Shown here: positions 1-10,527 of the stretch, piece by piece
How the letters are laid out: each line of letters opens with the position of its first letter
How positions within the stretch are numbered: the first letter of the stretch is position 1
Assembly: GCF_945859685.1 (NCBI RefSeq)
Contig: NC_079148.1
Location: 28,717,946-28,781,945 of the forward strand
Source of the DNA: Eupeodes corollae
Lineage: Eukaryota > Arthropoda > Insecta > Diptera > Syrphidae
Reading direction: 5' to 3'
DNA length: 64,000 nucleotides
Notes under the pieces: model-generated
Databases searched by the model: none
Told to the model about the DNA's origin: nothing
Seen by the model: only the letters and a program-made list of their open reading frames with translations
Translations under genes and position numbers: made by a program

Positions 1-2548
1 AATTTCGGGGCCAACAAAATTGAAAATGGTTTAAAAGTTTGAGCTTGAGAGACAAGTTAGTGATGTTAATACTAGTATGTGTGTGTCGCTCCAGAACAAT
101 TGAGAATATTGCTAGAAAAGATTCATGCCAATGCTCACAATCATTTCAAGACCTTTGAGATGAAGGTACCGAGGGCAAATGTGTTAATTGATCATGGAGA
201 AATTCGTAAGATTGATCGGATGGTTTTAGATATGGTAGGAAGAAGAAGGTGTCCCAAACGTACGAACGTATGCACACAAGGACACACAAATATCTCTCTA
301 AAATCATGGAAACGTCGAGGAATATAAACATTCTTGAAACAGATAACTGCATATTAATTTGATAATTAAAAAATACAATTAATTATCTAGAATATTTTTT
401 TCTAAATTTCATACTAATTAAAATACTTCACCACTTGAAAGAGCATTTAAAATGAATACATATATCTTCAAAAATAGTTTTAACCTACTACAAGAGCACA
501 TTTGAAGTATAGAACTAACACATTCTTCACACTTAAAAGTTATATCTTTCATATATTTTAAAGATCCACTCAATTAATTTGATGCATGTGATGCGTATAA
601 ACTTTTTCCTTATTTTGAAATCCTTGCTGTTGCGTGTGTGGAATTTAAAAATGTCCAAATATTTACTCAAAACTGCTCCGTAACCCTGATGCTTTCGGGG
701 ATGCTGCATCCATCCCTCTCGCTTTCTCTTGCATTCAACAAAACCTCCATCACCACTCAACAAAACACATTCGTTGAACATATAGATAAATGAAAGTTCG
801 GGGAGTGAAGAGAGATTTTTCTACCCAAAGAAGGTATGGTAGCTATAATTTTTCCCAAGCGACTGCAATTGAAAATCCCAAATCCTTGTGTTGAATCCTT
901 CGAAATGATGCATCCGGATTTTCTTTCCGCATCAAAACCAAGAAAGAAAATCTCAAATAAGTATAAGACACCCGACCCTGCCCGACCCGGCACGGCCCGG
1001 GTGCAGCTAAAGATGTCTCCTCGTTTACGTTTTGATATCTCTGTATTCGTGATCGTATAAGGAGCAGAAACCTTTACGAAATGATATTATGAGCGTAAAC
1101 ACTGAAAATCGCATCCTTTCGGTAAATACGAATGCGATTTATTTCTTATACCACCACACTCTTCTAAACACATAAATATCCTCCAGTGTTTTGGGATATA
1201 CTTATAATAGGAGTAAGACCGTAACTTGTGTGTTTTTTGGGTGGAAATGGAAACTGGGAAAAGTAAGATAGGTACCGCCTCTGCCTCCGCACCTTTTCCT
1301 ATAATGTTTGGTGCTCCACATTTTTCGTCCAGACAAAAACACCCACACCAACACCGCATATTTTATAAGAGGATGAAGGAAGAGTGAAGACTGCCTTGGG
1401 GGAACAAGGCTGGGGTTGAAGGGGAGCCGGATTTTGAACGTCTCATAAACTTTAATCCTTTTTTGAAAAATTCAATTCTATTCCATTCTATATTACGTGT
1501 GTGGTGCATTGTTGCTTTTTGGTTGTCTTATTTTATATATCATTTCAGGTGAGTACGTATAGCATCCTCGTTAAAGAATTCCATTTTCAAATAGATAGAC
1601 GTTTGTTGTGTCAGGGCATAAATATATCTATGCATACACGTACATACATACATATATAAATTGGAGATGAGTGTGTAAGAGTTTTGTTTGGATGATACAT
1701 CTGATCCTTGTTCTTTGTTTAAAGAGATTTATATTTTTGGAATAATGTTTAGTTTTGTTTTTTCTTTCGTTTAGCATTTTTGTTTGTACCTGCATATAAT
1801 ATGTGTATTTAAGGATTTATTGTTTTTTGACAAGTAAATAGCAGTCCTTCGATACATTTGAAAATGAGAAGTAGTTTTTTAAACTGTATTGACAAAGCCA
1901 ATTCTATCTAACAATTCATTATGAGTACCAAATCCACATTGTATAAGTACTCATATTTTGTCCTTAGAAGCGTTACGACAAAATATGGCTTTCAAAATCA
2001 TCAATCAATCAGAGCCGAAATAAACATAGTGGCACAGCAATTTCCAAGCTATGCCAACATTTTAAACGTATATCTACGATTAAAATACAAATGCCCTTTT
2101 GAGAAAGCGATGCCTCTGAACTCTTCCAGGCATTGAGAGTTGTTAAATAAAAAAACATGTCAAAAAAACCTTAATCTGGAGAACTGGCCTACCAATTTGA
2201 AATGTCAGAAACTCAGTAGTCTTATGGATTTAGTAAATTTCTAAAAGAAATTAAGAAATAATAAGATCGTAAAATCATTTAAAATTTCCCAAATAAGGTT
2301 TAAAATTGTGCGCAAGTTATGGTTTTTATAAAATAAATGTTAATAAAGTTACTGTAGCTCTTTGTCAAACTGTCATTGATTTTATTTTTAAATTATTATT
2401 GCGTAAGTTTTTGTAAATAATATGGTGTTAAGTTTATAAAGCGTGCATGTTAAGTGATGTCAAAATTGGAAATAAAAGGTTTTTCAATAGAGGGGTTTAG
2501 ATGTTGAAATGGAATAAAAGAAGTTGTGTGTGAGGTATTACCCGTGTA
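1..2548. other. Non-coding stretch, no gene recognised
   Basis: All short open frames here lack family resemblance and look like chance frames in AT-rich DNA. Two things stand out: a GC-rich patch near 970-1005 and a juxtaposed splice acceptor and donor at 1548/1549 (separate entry). Small CATA-type simple repeats lie near 1630-1660. Confidence 0.6.
1525..1556 (+). promoter_or_regulatory. Zero-length-exon (recursive) splice site candidate
   Basis: A pyrimidine-rich tract ends in CATTTCAG (to 1548) and is followed directly by GTGAGTAC (from 1549). An acceptor fused to a donor is the layout of ratchet points in long fly introns. It could equally be an ordinary exon end, since no upstream exon is visible in the window. 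It is on the same strand as OtopLa. Confidence 0.3.
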
Positions 2549-2787
2549 GTACCCGTGGCATGATGGTTATTGCGTTGGACTGTCATGCAAGGGGTCTAGG
2601 GTTCAATCCATGCCTGTGCCACATTAATTTAAAAAAATTAATTTTCGCGGGTACTGCCTCTCGCGAGGAATTGACAAATCCTTCAAGAGTAATTCTTGTC
2701 ATGAAAAAGTGCTTTCTCAAAACTAGCCGTTCGGATTCGGCCTTAAATTGTAGGTCCCTTTCCATTCCTGATTTCCATTCCTGATTA
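2549..2787 (+). mobile_element. tRNA-derived SINE
   Basis: The head resembles a tRNA gene with a pol III box A (TGGCATGATGGTTAT, 2556-2570) and box B (GGTTCAATCC, 2600-2609). It is followed by a non-tRNA body containing GCCGTTCGGATTCGGCC. A 13-nt piece ending CATTCCTGATT is repeated in tandem at the right edge, where the element breaks off without the AT-rich tail. A 35-nt match to the same head occurs on the minus strand at 17,662-17,696, which supports a dispersed SINE rather than a tRNA gene. Confidence 0.7.
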
Positions 2788-2799
2788 TAGCAACTAAAC

Positions 2800-3525
2800 T
2801 AATTAAATTTTATCAAACTTCTGGTGAGCAGATATGGCAGCTTTAATTCGACGGATGGTTTTGACATTTGATGGATCTAAGATTTTTGCCAGAGTCTCAA
2901 TTACGTCGTCTGTTTCAGTATGTGTTTGTCGATAAACAGGACACTCTACAAAAATATGCCAGATTGTAAAAGTTGTTTCACAATTTGAGCATTTCTCTGG
3001 AGCTTCACGAGTGTAGAAGTGTTTGCTTGTAAACAGTGTTTTTCCTAATACTTCTATACATTCTTCTCTGGTAAAGGACTAGTTGTATTGGACACGTGTG
3101 TTGCAGGGTTGATGTTTTTGAAGAAAGGTTTGAGCGCTTCGCCACTTTTCTGAAAGCTCTAGCTTTTGAAAATGTGTTAAAGTTGTTTTTAAAAGCTGGT
3201 GTAGTTTAGGATACTCAAGTATCTGAGGGTAACGAATAGCGTGTTTTGCTGCAATGTCAGCGGCATCATTACCTTCTATTCCGCAGTGTCCGGGTATCCA
3301 AGCTAAAGTGATATTTCTGTTGTAGTACAAGCAGTTTCTTAAGGTTTGGAGAGATTGACATTTGTTATTTACGTTGCCTAGCCTCTTGAGTATACCAAGA
3401 TTGTCGGTGAGGATTAAGAAACGTTCAGAATTTGTTTGAACTACAGAGATCGCCTTGTAAATTGCAGCTAGATTGGCTATGTAACTGCTCGCATATTCTG
3501 GAAGTAGAGCCTGGTGAAGAGTGGA
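2800..3525 (-). mobile_element. LINE fragment, RNase H and C-terminal region
   Basis: Read on the minus strand, this encodes the end of a non-LTR retrotransposon polyprotein. An RNase H-like part includes LILTDNLGIL and then WIPGHCGIEGNDAAD, the conserved histidine region. A Cys/His cluster follows (CSNCE, then WHIFVECP). It is 5'-truncated near 3525 with no reverse-transcriptase part. Presence of RNase H points to the I/R1/LOA groups. Its 3' end abuts the SINE tail-to-tail. Confidence 0.75.
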
Positions 3526-3529
3526 GAAT

Positions 3530-3944
3530 TAGTTATCATCGTTATGTAGCGCTCGCTGTTGACGCTGATCGCCTCACTAACGTCGTTTTCAAAAAATTAC
3601 GAACCAATTACACCGCCTCGCTGACAAAAAGATTTGACAGATGTCACCAAAACAAAATGGCCGCCACGGGCCAAAAATCTACTTTCGGGTAATAAATTTA
3701 AGTTATATTTTCTTAAGTTATATTTTCTTCAAAAATATTGTGCATGAAAATAATTCTACATGTAGCTTCATGTAAAATTTCATTTAACATTAAAATTTTA
3801 GACTTGATTGAGAATTGATTTTAGTACAGAGTAATTATCTTTAAAATTTAAACTTAGTTTTACATTCCTTTTTGTTTTTTGATTTAATGTAACGAAACAA
3901 CACCATCTTCTTAATACAATTCAATGAAAATAAAAACTTACTTA
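3530..3944. other. Non-coding stretch between LINE fragments
   Basis: No gene is recognised. A tandem duplication of about 15 nt (AAGTTATATTTTCTT) occurs near 3704-3733. Confidence 0.5.
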
Positions 3945-4195
3945 CTTAGGTCCTCAGACCTGTTAAGTCCGTTTGGAACCACTTAAGAGACATTGGGCGT
4001 CTACTACGCCTACGCACCATTGTGTATGGTTTCCGGAGATGTGTTTCATCTTGTGACGCTAATTCCGCCTCGACTGTTCTGCGCCATGTGCTTCTCAGTC
4101 GTTCAGCTCTTCTTCCTTCTTGTTTGAGCGCATTCCACTGCATTGCATGGCCTGCAATGCAGTCGTTACCTTTCCGATGCATATGTCGAATCCAT
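3945..4195 (-). mobile_element. RTE-like LINE 3' fragment
   Basis: The minus frame carries STWRRTVEAELAS and related residues of the extreme C-terminus of RTE-like LINE proteins (the WRRT..E segment). It ends in a TAAG/TTAC short-repeat tail at 3938-3950. Only the 3' end is left. Two longer LINEs with the same kind of tail lie at 36.9-39.8 kb and 42.1-43.5 kb. Confidence 0.6.
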
Positions 4196-4439
4196 TAATT
4201 CTTAGACCCACAACTTCTGCTTCTGGCATCTGCATTGCTGGCCTAAACCAAGTTTTATGCAATCACCAACCGCAGGCACCCAAATAAAAACTTGGTCAGA
4301 ATAAATCCAATATTTATGAAAATTAGTACAGACGTTTAGAACATCATTATTACAAAAATATAAAAAATTCCCAAAAATCTGAGTGAGTAAGCATATAAAG
4401 TTAGTCATATTTTTGAACTAAGCCTTCATTTCTTAATAC

Positions 4440-4690
4440 TTATTAATTTATTTATTTATTAGTGTATCAATATACAATTCAAAATTGCTTTCGGCTCTAA
4501 CAATAAAATAAATAAGTTAAATAGTTATTTTTAGGATTTTAATTAATTCTATTGCTTTAAAAATAATGCTTTTGTTTGGTTTTTTCAGAAGATCCATGAG
4601 ATTACAGTTGATAATGAGCGCTTGGAGTTGTTGGTGTCCAGATAAGAAGCATGGGCTTAGAATGTCTGTTACGGTAATTGTAAGGCTCTA
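4440..4690 (-). mobile_element. LINE C-terminal remnant with TTTATT tail
   Basis: On the minus strand the sequence reads like the degraded end of a LINE polyprotein (SPCFLSG then NLMDLLKKPNKSI) and terminates in an AAATAAAT-type tail at 4440-4460. The assignment rests on pattern only. Confidence 0.4.
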
Positions 4691-4984
4691 GAAATCTATT
4701 TTATATTTGTGTAAATTTATATTGATATTTGTATTCATATGTAACAATATTATCAAATACAAAAGTAATATGGTATGTTTAATCATGAGTTTAAATGCAA
4801 CATATTTCTAACGCACTTCCATTTTGTTTAAGATCTGTTTTTAAAATTATCATATTTTGAACTTCACATAGGAAGTTATTGCCATGGGTCCGATTTGTCA
4901 AATTGAAAATGTTGACATTTCTCGACGTTTCAAGGTTCCTAGAACCAGATGAGATATCGACTTCAAATAAATTTTTTTATACAG

Positions 4985-5476
4985 GGGTGGAATCGGCTAA
5001 GGTGATTGTTGATAAATGACAATCAAAATGATCGAATTTGATCTACATAAGGTTATAGTCAAATTGATACCTAAAAAGCTATCACAAAAAAATGTGATAG
5101 TCGTTTTCAAACAAATTTGTTTATTCCAAATAGAGCTACCAGATGCTTACACGAACGACTGGAAAATTTTATTAGTTCACGTTGTTTCATTTAAAAAACA
5201 CATTCCTGTGACCGACAAAGCTTACGACATTCGAAAAATAGCAAGAAAAGTAAGAATTTTATTCAAAATCAGCCAATTTGAAACTTTTATTTAGATATTT
5301 TATTAGAATCAATTTAAAATTTCACCAAGGCAACAACGAATTTTGACAATTTGAATCTGAAATTGTTCAATCGAATTGAATTGAGTTGAATCATCTTACA
5401 CAGACGGAATGAAAATGATAGTCAATTTGACTATCAAAAAATTGATAGTCAACAATCACCTTAGCCGATTCCACCC
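4985..5476. mobile_element. MITE with 28-bp TIRs and CAG target duplication
   Basis: Both ends carry the same inverted repeat beginning GGGTGGAATCGGCTAAGGTG, 28 bp long and perfect. The copy is flanked by CAG at 4982-4984 and 5477-5479. The uninterrupted host sequence is visible in TR170 copy E, where the same site reads ATACAGATAAT, which confirms an insertion. Short nested palindromes (TGATAGTCAA...) lie inside the right end. The internal 92-codon frame at 5016-5294 resembles no known protein. A 3-bp duplication fits a Harbinger- or CACTA-like nonautonomous element, but the superfamily is not settled. Confidence 0.85.
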
Positions 5477-5650
5477 CAGATAATAATGCAGAAATTTTGA
5501 GAAAAATTGAATAGACAGCTTTTTTACAAAAAAATAAAACTTAAGAGATTTAACAAAAGTTGGTAAAGTTTGATTTTCGACACAAATATCTTTTCAAAGA
5601 TTTGAGATAATGGCTTTTAACTAATTTTAACTTATAAGAAATATTGTTTT

Positions 5651-5824
5651 TATAGGCTATTTTGTTAAAAACCAAATTTCTTATTAACAAAAGATTTATG
5701 ATGTTTTTATTTTGAATCTTTTGTTTCGAATGAATTTATTAAATAATTTTCAAAATTAATAGTCAAAACAAAAATCATTAAGAACTAGATTTTAATATTA
5801 TGATAAGTTTAAAGTACTCCTACA
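5651..5824 (-). repeat. Left LTR-like direct repeat
   Basis: About 174 bp starting TATAGGCT and ending CTCCTACA on the plus strand. It matches 8637-8803 over nearly its whole length, including AACCAAATTTCTTATTAACA. On the minus strand it would be the 3' repeat. Confidence 0.65.
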
Positions 5825-5971
5825 ACTTATCCAGACCATTTTGATATTATATAATTTAATCAAAACATGAAACAGTTAATTTATATAATACAATAATACA
5901 AAGATTAATTTTAAATGAAATAAATACACAGTTAATAGCAATTAAGTAAGTATAACCTTTCCGAAATTAAA

Positions 5972-7013
5972 TCAATTTTGAAAATCACATGTGTCAACCC
6001 AAGAACGGATACGTGAAGGTTCAATCACACCATCATACAGAATTTGACTTAACTGATTAAGTTGTTCCTTAATACTTTGCTGAATTCCCATCTGGGAGGC
6101 TTGATTTTCCTTGAGAGTTGTCAACTCAAAGTGAATTAATTTTTTTTCTTTCTTCTTCATTTGTACGATCTTCTTGATTGTTTGAAAACATGCAACTTGT
6201 TTAGAAAGTTTTTAAATGAATTTAGACTGTTCGACATTCTTATCTTTGGCAGCATTAAGTTTTGATAGCAATTCTTTTTGATCTGGTTTTTTATCGGGAG
6301 TTTGTACTCTTCTCTGCAGAAGTTTCGTTTTGCAGTGATTTCTTCGGATTTCTGTCAAATCTCTTTTCAATTTATCATTTTCTGATTTTAAAGTTTCTAC
6401 ATTTTTACATTTCCATCGAAGCTCATTTTCAAGATTATTAAGTTCTTCAACTGAGCTAGTTCGATGCGCTAATGATTGTATTTGGCTTGATTTTTGATTC
6501 ACAATATGTGCATTTTGCTCACAACGTTCACAAGGTCTTCGCTGGGTCTCATTAATTTTACTTTGAAGATACAAAATTGTTTGCTCTAAGCCACAGACTT
6601 TGGTCTTTAATTCTTCATTCTTTGAAAATAATTATCATGAAATTTCTTCATTTTTGTAAAAGTTTTCCTTAATTTTCATATTGACCATTCATACAAATCG
6701 AATTTTTAAGTTCACACAATTGATCTTATAGATTGTCACTATTCGCATGGAGTTCTTCATTTGATCTGATGGTATTTCCAATTTTTGAACGTAAGTCTTC
6801 AATGATATTGTCACGTTCTGTAACGTTATCCAATAATTCACCAAAAGCTTATACAATGGGATTTTTTGACATAGTTGTAGTTTGTTGGAAAATTTCTTCA
6901 TAGTGGATAGGTTTACATAACGCAAGTGAAGCTGTGGCGGCCACTTCACGAAGTGCTTTTGATATTTTTTCTAAAAGTACAGCTTTAGCTTCCTCTTGGC
7001 TGATGACTTCCAT
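5972..7013 (-). pseudogene. Coiled-coil protein of the LTR-like element (broken)
   Basis: The frame begins MEVISQEEAKAVLLEKISKA at 7013, just after the gag-like region, and can be followed through stops and frameshifts to SWVDTCDFQN near 5975, about 340 codons. The middle part (6212-6574 is one open segment) is rich in Leu, Glu, Lys and Asn with heptad-like spacing (NNLENELRWKCKNVETLKSE), typical of a coiled coil. A CERC pair occurs near its start. I recognise no enzymatic domain. Position directly downstream of gag, inside the flanking repeats, suggests it was part of the element. It could be an altered gag extension, a captured host gene or an accessory protein. Confidence 0.55.
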
Positions 7014-7014
7014 G

Positions 7015-8569
7015 TCTATTTTTAAGCTTTGTCCATCTTTCTTTAAACGGCCGGCGTTTCTCTTCTACTAAACAATTTATACGATTACGTACAGAATTTA
7101 AACAATCGTCAATCTCTTGGAAATGTTAATCATGTAAAATGCTTGTCCTAAAACTAATATAATTCTTTTTAAATTGGTCCACTAATGCAACTTGAGGATT
7201 TGATTTCTTCGTACAATTATTCAAAATGTGTTCTTTTGAACCACAACGAAAACAGGAACCTTTTTCTGGCTTTGGATTTGGCCACGAACTTGAAAAGTGT
7301 CCTTTTTGTGAACAATTAAAACATTTTTGTTTTTTAATGTCGTCATTCTTATTTAATTAAAAAGAAGAAGATGGATTTCTTTTCTGATTTTTACAATTCC
7401 GTTGACTTTGTAATTGACTATAACGATTCCTTGAGTTGTTGAAAGTCATTAGCTGGATACAAAACAGCAATGTCCACTGAATCATCTTCAAAGTTGGCAA
7501 TTATAAATTGAATAACTTCTTTTTCATCCATGTTCGCTTGACCAACAAGTTCTTGCATTTTCAGGATATATCCAATAAATAAAAGTTTGGATAAGCAACT
7601 TCAGATATTGTATGCTTTCGACCAAAATTCTATAAAAAATGTTGTCGAAAATTGAAAAATCGGTAGAATTATCTATTTGCAAAAACAATTCAGCAGCATA
7701 GTTCATTTTCATTAAACGTCGGACTGACATTACGCGAAAATCATCAACCGCACTCAATGAATCACAAACACGTTCCAAATCTTATAGCCACTTATAGCCA
7801 TCATAAGTTTCGTCAAACGGATTCATTAAGTGTTGAGGTTAGGTTAGGTTATAGTGGCTGTCCAAGATGGAAACGGACACACTTAGGCCAGTTTAATGGC
7901 CCATTGTGATACCACATGAATCTTAAGGCTTCCTCCTAAGCTCAATGGAACCAGCTTGAGTCCCTTACGAAACGTGAGAGGCTGATTATACTGATATGAT
8001 TTAGATCGTTAAAGAAGAATTCTCCTAGGTAATTCTTGCGTTTTCGAGCTAGAGCAGGGCATGTGCAGAGAAGATGAAGAACCGTTTCTTCCTCTTCCTC
8101 GTCCATACAGCTTCTGCAAAAGTCATTTGAGAATACGCCTAGTCTCGTGGCGTGCTTTCCTTTTAGACAGTGTCCGGTTATGACACCTATTATCGAGCTT
8201 ATATGCGATCTGCTTAGAGAGAGCAAGCACCTTGAACGTTTTATATCCAGTGTAGGCCAGATTAAGTGTTGAACATCTTCAAAATTTGGACAGCTGACTA
8301 CAGAATTTATGGTTAACTCTCGCTGCAATTGTTGTATACGTTGTGGTTTTTCTAAGATTCTAATCTCTGCATCAAGATTAATTTCTTCTCGTTGCGGATT
8401 GAGCGGTTGGTTAATTTTTTTCGTCATTAAAATTGGCATCATTTTCTTCACCATTTAGATCCAGTTAGTTCCATTTTTTTATAATATAATTTAATTGTAT
8501 AAAGGAAGCTGAACTCGAAAAAGGAATTTCGTGTTTGGTTAACCAATTTTGTATATCTGTTTTATTCAT
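7015..8569 (-). pseudogene. Gag-like protein with two zinc knuckles (broken)
   Basis: A minus-strand frame opens with MNKTDIQNWLTKHEIPF at 8569. It continues through NLDAEIRILEKPQRI, is interrupted by a LINE at 7837-8260, and resumes to a nucleic-acid-binding region at 7324-7213. The first knuckle is CFNCSQKGHFSSSW, with the last Cys replaced by Trp. The second is complete (CFRCGSKEHILNNC). Paired CCHC knuckles after an alpha-helical region are characteristic of retrotransposon gag. Several stops and frameshifts make it non-functional. Without pol, its LTR superfamily cannot be assigned. Confidence 0.6.
7837..8260 (-). mobile_element. LINE 3' fragment with 12-bp target duplication
   Basis: The inserted 424 bp is flanked by identical ATTAAGTGTTGA copies at 7825-7836 and 8261-8272. 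It encodes the C-terminus of an RNase H-type LINE (ISSIIGVITGHCLKGKHA, then CRSCMDEEEEETVLHLLC) ending VRDSSWFH. Its 3' end is a short AACCT-type repeat (TAACCTAACC on the minus strand). Heavy 5' truncation plus an exact duplication is typical of target-primed insertion. It interrupts the gag-like frame of the surrounding element. Confidence 0.9.
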
Positions 8570-8636
8570 TTTTTTATTTTATATTTGTTAAATAAAAATT
8601 GCAGTAATAGGTAGTCTTCAATCCGACTTCTGAAAT

Positions 8637-8803
8637 TATAGGCTCTTTAATTAAAAACCAAATTTCTTATTAACAAAAGATTTATGATGTTTTTATTTTG
8701 AATCTTTAATATCGAATGAATTTATTAAATAATTTTATTCGTCAAAACAAAAATAATTAAAAACAAGATTTTAATATAACGATAGGTTTAAAGTGCTACT
8801 AAA
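8637..8803 (-). repeat. Right LTR-like direct repeat
   Basis: About 167 bp beginning TATAGGCTC and ending CTACTAAA, in the same orientation as 5651-5824 with scattered differences. On the minus strand it is the 5' repeat, about 70 bp before the gag-like start codon. No convincing tRNA primer-binding site is seen next to it. Confidence 0.6.
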
Positions 8804-9585
8804 TTTTAAACATTCAGTCAAATTTTGAGAAAAATCGAATTGACAGTTTGATCACAAAAAAAAATAAAAACCTAAAAAAAATTACTCAAATATCTTTTCA
8901 AAAATGTTAGATTATTGCTTCCAACTTATTTTATCTTATAAGAAGTATTTTGTTGAACATGTGGACAAATTTTGAGAAAAATCGAACTGACTTTTTTTAC
9001 AAAAAATAAAAACTTCAATGAAAATGAATAAAAGTTGGTAAAAATTGATTTTCGACAAGATGGCTTTTCAAAACTTTGAGATATTGGCTTTCAACTACTT
9101 TTATCTTTTAAAAAAGTTGTTGTCAACATTCAGTAAAATTATATAAAAAAATCGAATTGACAATTTGTTTACACAAAATTAAAACCTAATACTAAAACTT
9201 GGTAAAATGTCCTTTCGACTCTTTTCGATATTCAGTACCGTTTTTTCATAAAAAAATAAAATCTACAAAAATAGTAGGCAATTTTTTTAAAAATTGATGT
9301 TCGATTTTTGATATCTCTCACATTAATTGCATTCATCCAATTTATACAAATTTAAGAAATGCTACTAAAATTGGTACAAATTTGTTTTCGACATAAAAAT
9401 CTATTTAACAAAACTAGATTTTAGAACTAAACTATTTCTTTACACGGAAAATATTGTTGGTAATTTTGAAATTTGTAAGTATAATTATATTGACAGCTTT
9501 TTTAACAAAACACTTAAGCCTACAAAATTTAAAGAAAGACGAATCGACAGACGGGATGGGAAGTTATCACTGTGGGTTTCATGCA

Positions 9586-10527
9586 ACCCACTTTTTTAGT
9601 ATGTTGTTGATATGAAGTAGAAATCGTTAGTGGTGTGAAATAAAGGTGTGAAGTAAAGCCAAACAACAAAAATTGGTTTTGCTTTTTTCTTTAAAAAGAG
9701 TAATAGTACCATATCAAACAGTTGGTGTTATTACACTTAAAGAAAGTGAAATAAAGGCAAATAAGTTGTATTTTACTTTCAACACAATGGTTTGCACTGA
9801 ATGCAAAGAAACCTTGCATACACTCAGTGTCGCTACTACTCCAAGTCTTATAATATGCTCCAGCAGGGGGTTGCAGAGGGTACCATTCCCCTTTAATCTT
9901 AAACATACATCACCGCAAAAATAAGGTGGACCTATTTCTCAAAATAATTTCGCTTTATATCACTTTGTCAAAGTGCAATAAGGCCTATTAACATTTAATT
10001 TAAAAAACTATATTTCATAGCCTTTACTATTTTATGAAAACAAAATATATGTACATTATTAAAAAAAAGTCTTAAACAAATTAATGCTTTCAAAATGAGA
10101 AATAATAAAAGTACTGTCGACTTATTACTCAAGGACTCCTAGATACAAAGTACCCTTTAAACAAAATGTCAACATACGTATTACATTTTTTGAAACTAGT
10201 TTGAAACCATTGGACATTTCTAAGCGGTTTCTTGTAGAAAGAATAGTTACACAAGTTATTTACAAGGTCTGAAAAACATTTTTGAGTCATTTACCGCTCA
10301 AAAGTGTCATAAAAACTTTAATTTTAAAAGAAACTAACTGTTTTTGCTCACATGAGATTTCTGGGGACTCAATGTACAGATATGTATGCCAATTTTCATC
10401 GATATGCGAACTATTCCCATGTGGAATATCTATTCTGACAGAATTATAAAACCAACATACCGTCCAGCCCAGTAAAAGGGTCCTATATTTCTCCTCCAGC
10501 ATAAACCTTTACGAGATAAAAACCGTT
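9586..10527. other. Non-coding stretch
   Basis: AT-rich, with no gene or known repeat recognised. The open frames at 9673-9924 and 9691-9906 overlap on opposite strands and lack any family signature. Confidence 0.5.

Larger units (their letters stand above)
5651..8803 (-). mobile_element. Decayed LTR-like element: gag plus coiled coil, no pol
   Basis: Direct repeats of about 170 bp flank an interior that reads on the minus strand. The interior holds a gag-like region (8569 to about 7015) with two zinc knuckles and then a coiled-coil region (7013-5972). No protease, reverse transcriptase or integrase segment is visible. The element sits inside a TR170 unit. The host sequence resumes across it with TTTT on both sides (5647-5650 and 8804-8807), a plausible 4-bp target duplication. 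It was later hit by a LINE at 7837-8260. The repeat ends are not a clean TG...CA, so 'LTR' is a structural inference. Confidence 0.6.
4861..9585 (+). repeat. TR170 repeat element, copy A (interrupted)
   Basis: This is a member of a dispersed family whose 5' end starts near ACTTCACATAGGAAGTTATT and whose 3' end carries CGACAGACGGGATGGGAAGT. Between the ends are diverged tandem units of about 170 bp (landmarks TTGATTTTCGAC, ATATCTTTTCAAA, AATCGAATTGACAG). The copy is split by a MITE at 4985-5476 and by a decayed LTR-like element at 5651-8803. Its tandem units resume at 8804-9540. No coding capacity is seen. The ends share an inverted AACTTCCCAT/ATGGGAAGTT core, suggesting a mobile unit rather than a simple satellite. 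Confidence 0.75.

Noticed and set aside
1..2136. Short frames at 79-327, 533-993, 1087-1359 and 1921-2136
   Set aside because: No start context, no motif and no splice logic. Several overlap on both strands.
2549..2625. Functional tRNA gene
   Set aside because: Box A and box B are present, but stems are poor, the sequence continues into a non-tRNA body, and a second partial copy occurs elsewhere. It is a SINE.
5016..5294. 92-codon frame inside the MITE
   Set aside because: No family resemblance, it overlaps terminal palindromes, and AT-rich composition makes chance frames of this length common.
7837..7862. True telomeric TTAGG repeat
   Set aside because: Only three units and positioned exactly at a LINE 3' end with a target duplication.
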